From: Paenibacillus ihumii
GTDB lineage: Bacteria > Bacillota > Bacilli > Paenibacillales > Paenibacillaceae
NCBI RefSeq assembly: GCF_001403875.1
Contig: NZ_LN884299.1
Span: forward strand, 62,001-126,000
Reading direction: 5' to 3'
DNA: 64,000 nt
Shown here: positions 1-8,866 of the stretch, piece by piece
Layout: every line of letters begins with the position of its first letter
Position numbering within the stretch: position 1 is the first letter of the stretch
The notes under the pieces: model-generated
Databases searched by the model: none
Told to the model about the DNA's origin: nothing
What the model saw: only the letters and a program-made list of their open reading frames with translations
Program-made: the position numbers and the translations under genes

Positions 1-274
1 CGATCTGCAGCGTCATCAGAACCTGCCCCTTCTTGAGCGTGTCCCCCTGCTTCACCTCGACCTTCTCGACAACTCCGCTGATCGGCGAATAAATATCCGT
101 GCTCTTCCCTGCTTCCAGTTTGCCGCTAGTATAGATCTCCTCCGTGATGAGCCCTTCAATCACTTCGGTCGTCTCTACGGCTACAGCCTGGTTCATGTTC
201 GCCATATTTACGATTACTAAAACAATGATCACTAAACCCAGTATGGCACCCCAAAACCACTTTTTCCTCAACAA
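1..274 (-). CDS. yknX: HlyD-family efflux adaptor, YknX-like (3' end cut off by window)
   Basis: Only the first ~91 residues are present. They show a short basic start (RKKWFW), one hydrophobic segment at about residues 6-22, and then the first half of a biotinyl-lipoyl-like domain (SPISGVVEKVEVKQGDTLKKGQ). This is the signature of membrane-fusion adaptors that link an ABC or RND pump to the cell envelope. The start is taken as TTG at 274, eight bases after an AGGATAGGG ribosome site; a second TTG follows directly. It begins 22 bases after the Yip1-family gene, the same order as yknW-yknX in Bacillus subtilis, where YknWXYZ protects against the SdpC toxin. The ATPase and permease would lie beyond the left edge. 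Assignment to yknX rests on gene order and the adaptor fold. Confidence 0.72.
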   Translation of the reverse strand, partial: MLRKKWFWGAILGLVIIVLVIVNMANMNQAVAVETTEVIEGLITEEIYTSGKLEAGKSTDIYSPISGVVEKVEVKQGDTLKKGQVLMTLQI

Positions 275-296
275 ATTAATCACCCTATCCTATGTA

Positions 297-944
297 CTAG
301 ACTGCTGGAGCCGTAAAAATCATAATAAGTGAATAAATCACCCATACCGCTACAATCCAAATCGCAATCTTCTTCCGAGGCCGCTGCATCATGATTGCCG
401 CCCCCACTACATACAAATACAACCCCCAAATCGAGAACGGATTTACCAGCGAGAGAATTTTATACATCATCCCCGTCTTGTCCGCTACCAGCGCCCCAAG
501 GCTCAGCGATACATCGCCAAGGGATTTGGCATCCATCGCAACAAGCAGTACAGACGTTAACAATGTACCGATAGCCGTCGGCAAGCCTGCATAAGCGGCC
601 ACACTAACGAACTGCATATATTTCCCTTCGCCGCGCACGATCAGGTTCAACAGGACAAGCAGGAGCGCGATAAGAAAGACCATGAAGATAATTCCGATAA
701 CGGCTCCGACATAGCTTGTTACAACGGTCATACCCAGCATCTGCTCGATCTGCGCAGGATCTATGTTCCCCATCTTTAGCCAAGTCTCTCTTGTAAAATC
801 CAGCAAGTAAGGCATCTGTAAAGCGATCGAAACAAGGCTCATAATAATTGCAAGAATTGTAGGCAGTATCCAGGCTGCTTTGCTTCCCCTTATTCTTTCG
901 AAAGTTTCTCCTGGCGAAGTAAAAATCGTAAATACATTCTTCAA
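297..944 (-). CDS. yknW: Yip1-family membrane protein, YknW-like
   Basis: A 215-residue integral membrane protein with about five hydrophobic segments (roughly residues 25-45, 70-110, 125-150, 165-185 and 193-212) and a short soluble N-terminus. The layout and the FTSPGETFERIR start match bacterial Yip1-domain proteins. In B. subtilis YknW is a Yip1 protein needed to assemble the YknXYZ efflux complex, and the next gene here is a YknX-like adaptor, so the same role is inferred. The start is TTG at 944, preceded by GGGAGGAGTAGCG at good spacing. The ~200-base gap upstream holds no gene; it ends at the nadE terminator. Confidence 0.75.
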   Translation of the reverse strand: MKNVFTIFTSPGETFERIRGSKAAWILPTILAIIMSLVSIALQMPYLLDFTRETWLKMGNIDPAQIEQMLGMTVVTSYVGAVIGIIFMVFLIALLLVLLNLIVRGEGKYMQFVSVAAYAGLPTAIGTLLTSVLLVAMDAKSLGDVSLSLGALVADKTGMMYKILSLVNPFSIWGLYLYVVGAAIMMQRPRKKIAIWIVAVWVIYSLIMIFTAPAV

Positions 945-1089
945 CGCTACTCCTCCCTTATTCTCCCAAAAAGTTTACTTGCTAAAATATACCATAATTT
1001 CTTCCAACACTCTAGCTATATATACGACTTAATCCAATAGAAAGATTCAACAAATTTTAAAGGAAGTTCAGCCTGGCCTATACTGCAGC

Positions 1090-1125
1090 AAAAAAGCCCC
1101 GTTCCTTAAGGAGCAGGACCTTTTT
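1090..1125 (-). terminator. Rho-independent terminator of nadE
   Basis: Read on the minus strand, a GC-rich stem with a UUAA loop, one bulge and one mismatch runs into six U residues. It lies 18 bases after the nadE stop codon. Confidence 0.8.
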
Positions 1126-1142
1126 GATAATATCCCTCACTA

Positions 1143-1952
1143 CTATATACATGGAATAGGACTGCGTTTATGCTCCGTTTTCATATAATTGGCTTCCAGC
1201 TTCCTCTGAATTCCGGATTCTACGGCTTTGCCCTCCAAATAGTCGCAGTTGTCTTCGTAGCTGACGCCCATTTCCTGTTCGTCGTTCTGTCCCGGCCACA
1301 GGCCGGCCGTTGGAGCTTTGCTGATCATGCTGTCCGGGACGCCCAGGGCGGCAGCGATTTGGCGTATCTGACGTTTATTCAATGAACCCAGCGGCATGAG
1401 ATCAGCCGCTCCATCGCCCCATTGGGTATAGTATCCGGCAAGGGCCTCCGATGCATGGCTCGTTCCAACAACGAGTAGATTAAGCTCCTCGGCCAAGGCA
1501 TACTGCATAACCATGCGGGCTCTGGCCTTGACACTTCCTTTGTTCGCTATGCTCAGATGCCTGAACTGTCCGAGGCTTCTCATCCCGTGCTCTGCCTCCA
1601 GAGCGATCTCATCCACGGTATCCTCGATATTCGTCTCCAGCGTATGCGCAAGTCCAAGTGCCTGGGCCGCCTCGTAGCTGTGCCCGATGTCCTCCTGCTC
1701 GCCGTAGGGCTGGAATACGCCTAATGCTATATACTCCATCCCGGTCTCCTGCGTCAGCTCATCCGCAGCCCGTTTGCAGAGCCCTGCCGCAACGGCGCTG
1801 TCCAATCCGCCGCTGATAGCGATCAATAGCCCGGTCGCCCGAGAGCTCTTTACATGATTTTTCAAAAAATCGACGCGCGCCGCAATTTCCTCATTCACGT
1901 TAATGCTCGGCTTGACGCCCAGCCGTTCAATGATTTCCCGCTGCAAGCTCAT
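1143..1952 (-). CDS. nadE: Ammonia-dependent NAD+ synthetase
   Basis: A cytoplasmic enzyme that amidates nicotinate adenine dinucleotide (NaAD) to NAD+ with ATP and ammonia, the last step of NAD synthesis. The 269 residues match the short NH3-dependent class; there is no N-terminal glutaminase domain. The pyrophosphatase P-loop SGGLDSAV is at residues 47-54, followed further on by the conserved GTSHASEALAGYYTQWGDGAADLMPLG stretch (split here: GTSHASEALAGYYTQ, then WGDGAADLMPLG) and the SKAPTAGLWPGQNDE segment. ATG at 1952 follows GAGGGATGCAG. The gene is monocistronic, with its own terminator behind it and the terminator of the bacilliredoxin gene in front. Confidence 0.95.
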   Translation of the reverse strand: MSLQREIIERLGVKPSINVNEEIAARVDFLKNHVKSSRATGLLIAISGGLDSAVAAGLCKRAADELTQETGMEYIALGVFQPYGEQEDIGHSYEAAQALGLAHTLETNIEDTVDEIALEAEHGMRSLGQFRHLSIANKGSVKARARMVMQYALAEELNLLVVGTSHASEALAGYYTQWGDGAADLMPLGSLNKRQIRQIAAALGVPDSMISKAPTAGLWPGQNDEQEMGVSYEDNCDYLEGKAVESGIQRKLEANYMKTEHKRSPIPCI

Positions 1953-2011
1953 CCCTGCATCCCTCTTTCGCTCATAATCAAGTTCTACAATCCTCGTGCC
2001 TAGGCAGCATT

Positions 2012-2056
2012 AAAAAAGCCCCGCCAATCGGAAAAATACCGAAATCAGCGGGGCTT
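2012..2056 (-). terminator. Terminator of the bacilliredoxin gene
   Basis: On the minus strand AAGCCCCGC pairs with GCGGGGCTT, with further pairing in the loop (TTTCGG/CCGA), followed by six U. It lies 12 bases past the stop at 2068. Confidence 0.88.
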
Positions 2057-2067
2057 AACGAATCTCC

Positions 2068-2502
2068 TTAGCGGCAGAAACGGTCGAATGCGCTGGTCAA
2101 ATCAGCGGCAATTTCCTCCGCCGAACGATCCTCGATTTGGTGGCGCTCGATAAAATGAACTAGCTCGCCATCCTTCAGCAGGGCAATGGAAGGAGATGAA
2201 GGCGGGTATGGCGCAAAATACTCGCGTGCCTTGGCTGTCGCTTCCTTATCCTGCCCGGCGAACACCGTATAGAGGTGATCCGGCGTCAAATCGTGCTGCA
2301 GCGCTCTGGCTACGCCCGGGCGGCATTGTCCGGCGGCACAGCCGCATACAGAGTTAACGACGACTAGGGCCGTCCCTTTCGCTGTCGGCAGCTTGGCCTC
2401 AACATCCTCCGGCGTTCTCAACTCCTGAATGCCTAATGAAGTCAGTTCGTCTCTCATCGGCTGAACCATATCGCGCATATATTGATCAAATGACATGGAC
2501 AT
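2068..2502 (-). CDS. brxB: Bacilliredoxin (BrxA/BrxB family, DUF1094)
   Basis: A 144-residue thioredoxin-like protein, the usual family length. It carries the conserved VVNSVCGCAAGQCRPG segment with the Cys-Gly-Cys redox pair (about residues 53-55), and the FAGQDKEAT and PPSSPSIALLK stretches typical of B. subtilis YphP/YqiW. Known role of the family: removing bacillithiol from S-bacillithiolated proteins during disulfide stress in the cytoplasm. AAGGAGTGAAAGCAC precedes the ATG at 2502. BrxA and BrxB are close paralogues, so the exact letter is uncertain. An extra cysteine in AAGQCRPG is not part of the CGC pair. Confidence 0.88.
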   Translation of the reverse strand: MSMSFDQYMRDMVQPMRDELTSLGIQELRTPEDVEAKLPTAKGTALVVVNSVCGCAAGQCRPGVARALQHDLTPDHLYTVFAGQDKEATAKAREYFAPYPPSSPSIALLKDGELVHFIERHQIEDRSAEEIAADLTSAFDRFCR

Positions 2503-2620
2503 GTGCTTTCACTCCTTAAAACAAATTAACACAGATTTGTGACCTTTCTCTCATCTGTGCACGCTATATTTTATTATACATTCCTAAAGGAGGAAAGCAA
2601 CTTTAAGTCGGACGGCTTCT

Positions 2621-4330
2621 CTAGCCTCGGGGCAGCGTTAAATCGGACTGGATCGGAAAATAAGATATAAACGTCGTTCCGACTCCTTCCCTGGAGGTGA
2701 CGGTAATTTTGCCGCCATGCCGCTCCACGATGCTGAGGCATAACGGAAGGCCAAGGCCTGTCCCTTTTTCCTTTGTCGTGTAGAAAGGGGCGAAGAGCTT
2801 CTGCTGCTGGGCAGGAGAAATTCCGGCACCGGTATCGGCGACATACAGCTTGACCCCATCTCCCTCCAGCTCGGTACCGACCGTCAGCAGTCCCTTCTTC
2901 TCCATGGCCTCCATACCGTTCCTGGCCAGGTTGAGGATCAGCTGCTTGATTTCCTTGGCGTTCAAATACAGGAGGGGGACGCGTTCATCCAACTTGATCT
3001 CAATGCTCTGTCCGCGCAGGTTGGCGTCAGCCCACAGCAGCGGCTTGAGCTCCTCAATGATGTGATGAAGATTGCAGAGCTCCTTCGCGACGATGCGGTT
3101 CTGCGCCAAAGCGAGAAAATCGTTAATGATGCTGTTCGCCCGGTCAAGCTCCTCCATCACAATCCGATAATAATGATCGAGATCACTGGTGCTCTTCTCG
3201 CGTATAAGCTGAAGGAAGCCTCTGACGACAGCCATCGGATTGCGGATTTCATGCGTGATCCCAGCCGCCATTTGGCCGACAAGGCTTAATCGCTCCACAT
3301 GGTTCAGCTCCATCCGCAGCGTCTCGAGCTCAGTGATGTCCTGCACAATGATGACTGCGCCGGTCACTTCCCTCGTACTGCCCTTGACGATCGGGGATAC
3401 GCTTGTAAAGAATACTTTATCGTCTAACTGCAGCAGCTCCGTCGTCTGGGCTTCCCCCTGCAGCGTCCTTGCAACCCTTGCGGCAATCAGGTCCACATTG
3501 AAGCCGCCGCAATCCCCGCTTAGCTTCCTGCCGGTCAAATCCTCCCTGGTCGCGGAAGGAAATGCATTTCGGTATAATTGAAGAAATGTATCATTCACTG
3601 AGACAAGACAGCCTTGGCGATCCACTAAAATCATATTAAGCGGAGCGGCATCCATGATTTGCTGCAGCTTCTCCGCTTCTTCAAAATATTTGCTGGATAA
3701 ATCAGCAGCCTGCCCGTGCAGCCTGCTCCTCTCGGCAGCGATCTTCATAGAGCGGCTGAACAGGCTGCTCACGATCGCCGCGGCAGCCAAATGGATCAAA
3801 ACGGCCTTGACAAGAGCTTGAACTTGACCCGATTGGAGGCTGCCGGCCAATACAGGCGAGGCCACCGCCAGCATCTGCCCTGCCGCGAACCATAAAAACA
3901 GGGTTACCGCTTTTTCCTGCATCTGCATCCCCTTGAACCGCCTGAAGGATATCAAGATGAGGGGACACAGCAGCAATCCGGTTTCCACTAGCCAGCCTGT
4001 CCAAGTATAATGGACTGCGTACAAGGGAAATACGGCAGCCCGGACAATCATCGCCGCAAGGCCTGCACGCCAGCTGCCATATAATAATAATGCAAATAGG
4101 GGCATATTCCCGAAATCTAGCGGAATTTCGTCCCAGGGCGAACGAGAGAACAGGGCGCATAGCAGAATACTGGCGGCGCACAGAGCCGCCAGCGTGATAG
4201 AAGCAGCGGATTGGGGAACGGAAGAATTCGAGCCCCGTCCAAAGCTGCTCCATTTCGCAAATAACGGAAACAGAAATGCTGGCAAACCGGCTATCAAAAT
4301 TTGCATCACAAACTCTTTTACTGCATCCAA
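2621..4330 (-). CDS. Membrane sensor histidine kinase with PAS domain, KinB-like
   Basis: About 569 residues. The N-terminal ~195 residues hold six hydrophobic segments. Next come a linker helix and a PAS domain (about 225-335: LQQIMDAAPLNMILVDRQG). The HisKA dimerisation helix carries the phospho-accepting His360 in ITHEIRNP, and the HATPase domain has the N box (LARNGMEAM), G1 (VADTGAGIS), F (FAPFYTT) and G2 (GTGLGL) motifs. The start is placed at TTG 4330 because AGGAGGGAG sits just before it; an ATG exists 36 bases upstream at 4366 but has no ribosome site. No response regulator is adjacent, so this is an orphan kinase. Architecture resembles the sporulation kinases KinB/KinD/KinE, but input to the Spo0 phosphorelay is only inferred. 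Confidence 0.85.
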   Translation of the reverse strand: MDAVKEFVMQILIAGLPAFLFPLFAKWSSFGRGSNSSVPQSAASITLAALCAASILLCALFSRSPWDEIPLDFGNMPLFALLLYGSWRAGLAAMIVRAAVFPLYAVHYTWTGWLVETGLLLCPLILISFRRFKGMQMQEKAVTLFLWFAAGQMLAVASPVLAGSLQSGQVQALVKAVLIHLAAAAIVSSLFSRSMKIAAERSRLHGQAADLSSKYFEEAEKLQQIMDAAPLNMILVDRQGCLVSVNDTFLQLYRNAFPSATREDLTGRKLSGDCGGFNVDLIAARVARTLQGEAQTTELLQLDDKVFFTSVSPIVKGSTREVTGAVIIVQDITELETLRMELNHVERLSLVGQMAAGITHEIRNPMAVVRGFLQLIREKSTSDLDHYYRIVMEELDRANSIINDFLALAQNRIVAKELCNLHHIIEELKPLLWADANLRGQSIEIKLDERVPLLYLNAKEIKQLILNLARNGMEAMEKKGLLTVGTELEGDGVKLYVADTGAGISPAQQQKLFAPFYTTKEKGTGLGLPLCLSIVERHGGKITVTSREGVGTTFISYFPIQSDLTLPRG

Positions 4331-4478
4331 GTTCTCCCTCCTCAGGCGGAAGAATACTATACTCATTTCGATTAAAGCATAGCCGACAAAGTTTTACAAT
4401 ATTTCATGTTTAAAGAAATAAAATAATGCGATTCTATCCGAAAAATAGGGTAAAAAGTGCAAATGAAAGGAACATCCC

Positions 4479-5741
4479 ATGAAAAAATATGATGTGATCG
4501 TCATCGGAGGCGGGCCTTCGGGATTAATGGCCTCCATAGCCGCAGCAGAGCAAGGCGCGAGCGTAGCGCTTCTGGACAAGGGGGACAAGCTGGGACGTAA
4601 GCTGGGGATTTCCGGCGGCGGCCGCTGCAATGTAACGAATGCCAAGGAGATTGATGAGCTGATTACGTATATTCCGGGAGGAGGGCGATTTCTGCACAGC
4701 GCCTTCTCCCTGTTCAGCAATCGCGATATCATCGCATTCTTCGAGGGACTCGGCATCGCGCTCAAAGAAGAGGATAACGGGAGAATGTTTCCCGTATCCG
4801 ACAAAGCCAAGACCGTGGTGAATGCTCTAATCGGCAAAGCCAAGTCGCTTGGCGTCACCCTTCTCATTCACCATCCTGTTAAGGAAATCATTTACGGCAG
4901 CGGCCGTGTAGAAGGCGTGAAGCTAAACTCAGGGGAAATGTACAAGGCTTCCGCCGTCATTGTAGCCACTGGAGGCAAATCCGTGCCGCATACCGGCTCC
5001 ACCGGGGACGGCTATCCCTGGGCTGAAGCGGCGGGACACACGATTACGGAGCTGTACCCGACCGAGACGCCGATCGTGTCCAAAGAGCCGTTCATCGCAA
5101 GCCGGGAGCTTCAGGGCCTTTCGCTGCGTAATGTCAAGCTATCGCTTCTTGATCCGAAGGGAAAGAGCGTCATAGCCCATCAGGGAGATATGATCTTTAC
5201 CCACTTCGGTCTATCCGGACCGATCGCCCTGCGCTGCAGCGGCTTTATCCGCGGCGTTAAGAAGAAGCACAATGTATCCCAGGTCACGATGTCCATCGAT
5301 CTGTTTCCCGATAAGAAGATCGGCGGCCTAGAGCACGACATGCGCCAGCTAGCCGCAGCCGAGCCGAAAAAAGCGCTCAAAAACGTCTTTAAGGGCATCA
5401 TTCCCGAGCGATTGCTCCCCCTGCTGTTTGAACGGGCCAAGCTTCCAGGCGAGACAACCTATGAGCACCTGCCTAAGGAGGGCTGGCTTGCCTGGATTCA
5501 GCTTTTGAAGAATTTCACTCTTCAGGCAAGCGGAACACGCCCGTTCGAGGAAGCCTTCGTGACGGGAGGAGGCGTGCACCTGAAGGAGATCAATCCGAAG
5601 ACGATGGGCTCCAAGCTCATGCAGGGCCTGTACTTCTGCGGTGAAGTGCTGGACGTTCACGGATATACAGGAGGCTACAATATCACCGCAGCCTTTGCAA
5701 CCGGCTATACGGCAGGCCATCATGCCGGAAAAAGGGAGTAA
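4479..5741 (+). CDS. HI0933/YhiN-family flavoprotein (BaiN-like NAD(P)/FAD oxidoreductase)
   Basis: A 420-residue cytoplasmic flavoprotein. The N-terminus is a Rossmann FAD-binding motif (VIVIGGGPSGLMAS), followed by the family-specific GRKLGISGGGRCNVTN segment at about residues 45-60. Near the C-terminus are VTGGGVHLKEINPKTM and the closing FAD motif GLYFCGEVLDVHGYTGGYN. AAAGGAACATCCC precedes the ATG. B. subtilis YtfP is of this type; the physiological substrate is unknown for most members, so only a redox role can be given. The gene converges on ecsB, and its last four codons are inside the shared terminator. Confidence 0.88.
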   Translation: MKKYDVIVIGGGPSGLMASIAAAEQGASVALLDKGDKLGRKLGISGGGRCNVTNAKEIDELITYIPGGGRFLHSAFSLFSNRDIIAFFEGLGIALKEEDNGRMFPVSDKAKTVVNALIGKAKSLGVTLLIHHPVKEIIYGSGRVEGVKLNSGEMYKASAVIVATGGKSVPHTGSTGDGYPWAEAAGHTITELYPTETPIVSKEPFIASRELQGLSLRNVKLSLLDPKGKSVIAHQGDMIFTHFGLSGPIALRCSGFIRGVKKKHNVSQVTMSIDLFPDKKIGGLEHDMRQLAAAEPKKALKNVFKGIIPERLLPLLFERAKLPGETTYEHLPKEGWLAWIQLLKNFTLQASGTRPFEEAFVTGGGVHLKEINPKTMGSKLMQGLYFCGEVLDVHGYTGGYNITAAFATGYTAGHHAGKRE

Positions 5742-5762
5742 GCCTCGGCTTACTCCCTTTTT
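5729..5762. terminator. Bidirectional terminator overlapping both convergent stop codons
   Basis: A 16-bp perfect inverted repeat (5729-5744 and 5747-5762) with A5 on one side and T5 on the other, so it can stop transcripts from both sides. Each arm encodes Lys-Arg-Glu-stop of one of the convergent genes: the flavoprotein ends ...GKRE and the EcsB protein ends ...LKRE. Confidence 0.93.
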
Positions 5763-7006
5763 AGACGCTGTTTTATTTTCCATATCCAGGGGATAGCTAT
5801 CATGAACGCAGCAGCAGGAACCGCTAAGGCGATGCCCCAAATGCGGTCGAGCAAGGATATCCCCAGTCCCCCGCTGATGATGACTACGCCGGGCAGCAGC
5901 AGAAGCCGATTGGAGGGGACGGCCGAACGAAGCTTCAGCTCCGGCTCAACCGGCAGCAGGACCAGCAGATCCTTTTCCATAAAAAGCTTTCGATACCCGT
6001 TCATCCAGTAATACAGCAAGGAGATCAGCAAAATGAACACCACGATATTCACCGGAAATGGCGGAACGGTAACCGCTACAATCCCAAGGCCTGTAAACTG
6101 GGCATACAGCACAAGCTCGCTTCCACGAAAGAAGGATTTCATCGTTGCTGCGGCAACCCTGTCCTCCGGGAGGCCGGATTTAAGCACGGGGTTGGAACGC
6201 CGGAAGAGCCACGGCCGGGCTCTTGACTTGCGGGGATTGCTTACGGCTCCGGATAGAACCATTCCCGTCAGCCTCGTCTTCTCGTACTCCTCCATGCGAA
6301 TCTCCGCATCAAATTTACCTTCGGTCCGCATTCTCTTCCTGATCAGCCAGGCGGCCATCGCCCAAATGGCGATGACTAGAATGATCGATGCGGGCCAGTT
6401 CTCTTTTGGCAGAAGCGCCCCGGCAATGAATACGGCCCCCAAGACAATCGCTGCCACTAATTCCAGCAAGGCCCTTCGCCATCCCTGCGTTACAATACCG
6501 ACTAAATTGCCGACCAGCATGGAAGCAGCTTTAACAGCCACCGCTGTGAGATATAGGAGCAATATTTCGATTTCATTTAAGGCATATACGCGAACAAGAA
6601 CCGGCATGAGAAATACAACCGCCAGCCCCAGAAGCAGCGCCTGTGCCGCCATGCTTGCCAGGATGCCGCGGAAGATGATTCCCTTGCTCCACTCCCTGCT
6701 CTGCCTCAGGAACAGGACATCGGCCGCCTCCTGATAAGTCAGCAGGCCGCCTCCGATATAAATAATGACGTACAGCAATATGGGAATGACCGCGTATGGG
6801 AGCTGAAGCAGCCAATCCGGCAGCTCCTCGCGCCACAAGCCATAGGAGCTCCTCAGGATCACCAGCAGAGCCGGAATGCCGATATAGAACAGCACCGCTG
6901 AATCGGCCACCGAGCGTATAACGCCGAATTGCTTGCGCAGATGGTCTCTCCAGCGGCGCATGAAGTGACTGTGGATTCGACTCCGAAGTCCGCTTGTTCC
7001 AGACAT
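5750..7006 (-). CDS. ecsB: ABC transporter permease EcsB
   Basis: A 418-residue membrane protein with about ten hydrophobic segments and the EcsB-type N-terminus (FMRRWRDHLRKQFGVIRSVADS). It is the membrane partner of EcsA, encoded 28 bases upstream. In Bacillus the Ecs transporter affects secretion, competence and intramembrane proteolysis by RasP; the substrate is not settled. The start ATG 7006 follows AGAGGAGGAACAAC; the open frame extends upstream to 7108 but that stretch overlaps ecsA and has no ribosome site. No ecsC follows; the gene ends in the bidirectional terminator. Confidence 0.88.
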   Translation of the reverse strand: MSGTSGLRSRIHSHFMRRWRDHLRKQFGVIRSVADSAVLFYIGIPALLVILRSSYGLWREELPDWLLQLPYAVIPILLYVIIYIGGGLLTYQEAADVLFLRQSREWSKGIIFRGILASMAAQALLLGLAVVFLMPVLVRVYALNEIEILLLYLTAVAVKAASMLVGNLVGIVTQGWRRALLELVAAIVLGAVFIAGALLPKENWPASIILVIAIWAMAAWLIRKRMRTEGKFDAEIRMEEYEKTRLTGMVLSGAVSNPRKSRARPWLFRRSNPVLKSGLPEDRVAAATMKSFFRGSELVLYAQFTGLGIVAVTVPPFPVNIVVFILLISLLYYWMNGYRKLFMEKDLLVLLPVEPELKLRSAVPSNRLLLLPGVVIISGGLGISLLDRIWGIALAVPAAAFMIAIPWIWKIKQRLKRE

Positions 7007-7034
7007 GTTGTTCCTCCTCTCTCCTCCCTGCATC

Positions 7035-7751
7035 TTATTCAGCCAGGACGTCAAAGCAATCCAACAGCGGGGCCTCGGGCCGCCCGGCTGCAGATCGAAT
7101 CTCCTCAAGCGTTCCCCGGGCAGCGATTCTCCCCTGCGAGATCATGACAAAATCATCGCAAATCCGCTCCGCCGTATCGAGCACATGCGTCGACATGAGA
7201 ATTCCCGCGCCGCGCTGCCGCTCTTCCTCCAACAGTCCCAGGAAATCCTTGATTGCCCTCGGGTCCAGACCGATAAACGGTTCATCTACGATATAAATAT
7301 CAGGCCGGTTCAAGAAGCCGATCATCAGCATCATTTTTTGCCGCATTCCCTTGGAGAAGCCCCCTGGCAAATGGTGCCGGACCTCCGTCATCCTGAACTT
7401 CTGCAGCAGGCGTTCGCCTTCCGCCTCCAGCTCGTTTTGCTCCAGGCCGTATACGGCAGCAGCCAAATCAAGATGCTCCCACAAGGTCAAATTTTCATAA
7501 AATACCGGATGCTCCGGAATATATGCATATTGCCCGCTGCCGTCCTTGAATCGGATGGAGGCATCCGCATAGGGGAGAAGTCCTAATATCGCCTTGATTA
7601 CTGTACTCTTTCCGGCCCCGTTGGCCCCGATCAAGCCCGTCAGTTTACCTGGACGGATGGTCAAGGAGACGTTATGGATCTTGGGATTCCCAGCCTCATA
7701 GCCCGCTTCGCTGATATTAGCCTCAAGCAATGCCTTCATCGATTTTTCCAC
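7035..7751 (-). CDS. ecsA: ABC transporter ATP-binding protein EcsA
   Basis: A 238-residue ATPase. Visible motifs are Walker A GANGAGKST, the signature FSKGMRQKM, Walker B IYIVDEPF, a D-loop GLDPRA and the H-loop MSTH. It powers the EcsB permease encoded next. GTG at 7751 is preferred as the start because GGGAGGGG lies six bases before it; an in-frame ATG follows at 7739. Identification as EcsA rests on the ATPase/EcsB-type permease pair, not on the ATPase alone. Confidence 0.87.
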   Translation of the reverse strand: MEKSMKALLEANISEAGYEAGNPKIHNVSLTIRPGKLTGLIGANGAGKSTVIKAILGLLPYADASIRFKDGSGQYAYIPEHPVFYENLTLWEHLDLAAAVYGLEQNELEAEGERLLQKFRMTEVRHHLPGGFSKGMRQKMMLMIGFLNRPDIYIVDEPFIGLDPRAIKDFLGLLEEERQRGAGILMSTHVLDTAERICDDFVMISQGRIAARGTLEEIRSAAGRPEAPLLDCFDVLAE

Positions 7752-8307
7752 TTATACCCCTCCCTATCCCTGATCTAACTCTATCTGTTTCGTCTGTTCA
7801 TATGCTGTTTGCCGTCTATTCGTATTCCATCTCGTCATATATGTTCATCCATTTATCTATGGGTCAGCCCATCTGCTCGGCCTTCATCTGTTCATCTATT
7901 CACCTCAACTGCCTGTCGGTGCTCAGCTGCCGTCTGCCCGTCCGCCCGCTGTCCATCCCTTCGTCGGCTGTCTGCCAATTCACATGTCTGTCCGCCTGCT
8001 CGACTGTCCGCCTTGCCTGAATATCAGTCTTTCTATCTAGCAGTATATACGCTGTTACTGCGGATCTGTTCCGAAAAATAACATAAAGCAAACAGACTTC
8101 AAGCACTGGAATGATATATATTTCATTCCTAATTTTTGGATAAAAAATGAACTTTTCCGTTTTTATTCAAGTTTTAAATATGAAAACCGTAAATTGTGAT
8201 AAATTATATTTTTAAAAAATCTGCCGTGCCCTAACATGTGAAGTATAGAGCAAGCACATATGGATTCTACTTTCTATGACAGTATGTAAAATATAGATTA
8301 AGGCGGG
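7752..8307. other. Non-coding interval with degenerate pyrimidine-rich short repeats
   Basis: Positions 7760-8060 are made of loosely repeated 8-10 base words such as CTGTTCATC, CTGTCCGCC and GTCTGCC on the plus strand. Open frames there give Ser/Cys/Val-rich peptides without a ribosome site and are not believed. Positions 8110-8300 are AT-rich and presumably carry the marR promoter; I could not single out a convincing -35/-10 pair. Confidence 0.55.
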
Positions 8308-8781
8308 ATGATAATGTTGAAGACCGAGGAACGCGGAACAGATTTATCACTGCACTTGTACCGGGTATTTGCCAAGTCTTTCAAAAGTGTCAATGAGCAT
8401 GCCGTAACGGGAAGCAAGATTCAGGGCTTCAATCCGACAGCCTTCGCCGTACTGGAGGTCCTCTATTACAAAGGACCGCAGCCTATTCAGCAAATCGGGG
8501 CCAAGCTGCTGCTGCAGAGCGGCAACGTAACGTATGTGATCGACAAGCTGGAGGCGGCGGGATACTTGCAGCGTCAGCCTTGCCCGCGGGACCGCCGGGT
8601 GATATTCGCCGAGCTGACCGCGAAGGGCAAGGAGCTGATGAACAAGCTGTATCCGGAATTTTCCGAACGGATTGATTACGCCCTGAGCGGCCTGAATCAG
8701 GAAGAGAAGCAGCTTATGATTACGCTGCTGAAGAAGATGGGCCGGGAGGCTGAGAAGCTGGCTCCACTCGCACGAAAATAA
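8308..8781 (+). CDS. MarR-family transcriptional regulator (MhqR-like)
   Basis: A 157-residue winged-helix repressor. The DNA-binding part runs from GPQPIQQIGAKLLLQSGNVTYVIDKLE (recognition helix; split: GPQPIQQIGAKLLLQ, SGNVTYVIDKLE) to the wing PCPRDRRVIFAELT. MarR proteins are usually dimeric and are released from DNA by phenolic or oxidised ligands; the overall pattern resembles MhqR of B. subtilis, which senses quinones, but that is a family resemblance only. AAGGCGGG precedes two candidate starts, ATG 8308 and ATG 8314; the second has better spacing. It faces the MFS pump gene across a shared terminator, so control of that pump is possible but not shown. Confidence 0.87.
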   Translation: MIMLKTEERGTDLSLHLYRVFAKSFKSVNEHAVTGSKIQGFNPTAFAVLEVLYYKGPQPIQQIGAKLLLQSGNVTYVIDKLEAAGYLQRQPCPRDRRVIFAELTAKGKELMNKLYPEFSERIDYALSGLNQEEKQLMITLLKKMGREAEKLAPLARK

Positions 8782-8802
8782 TGAACGCGCAGATTTACGC
8801 GC

Positions 8803-8847
8803 AAAAGGCTGCATCCTTCCGCCGGGCGGGGGAGCAGCCTTTGTTGT
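8803..8847. terminator. Terminator between convergent marR and the 114-aa gene
   Basis: AAAAGGCTGC pairs with GCAGCCTTT around an inner CCGCC/GGCGG stem. It is flanked by A on one side and TTTGTTGT on the other, so it may act in both directions. Confidence 0.72.
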
Positions 8848-8866
8848 ATCCTGCAGCATTCGCTTC

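Noticed and set aside
7730..8106. Open frames on both strands in the pyrimidine-rich interval
   Set aside because: Low-complexity Ser/Cys/Arg peptides, no ribosome site, no motif.
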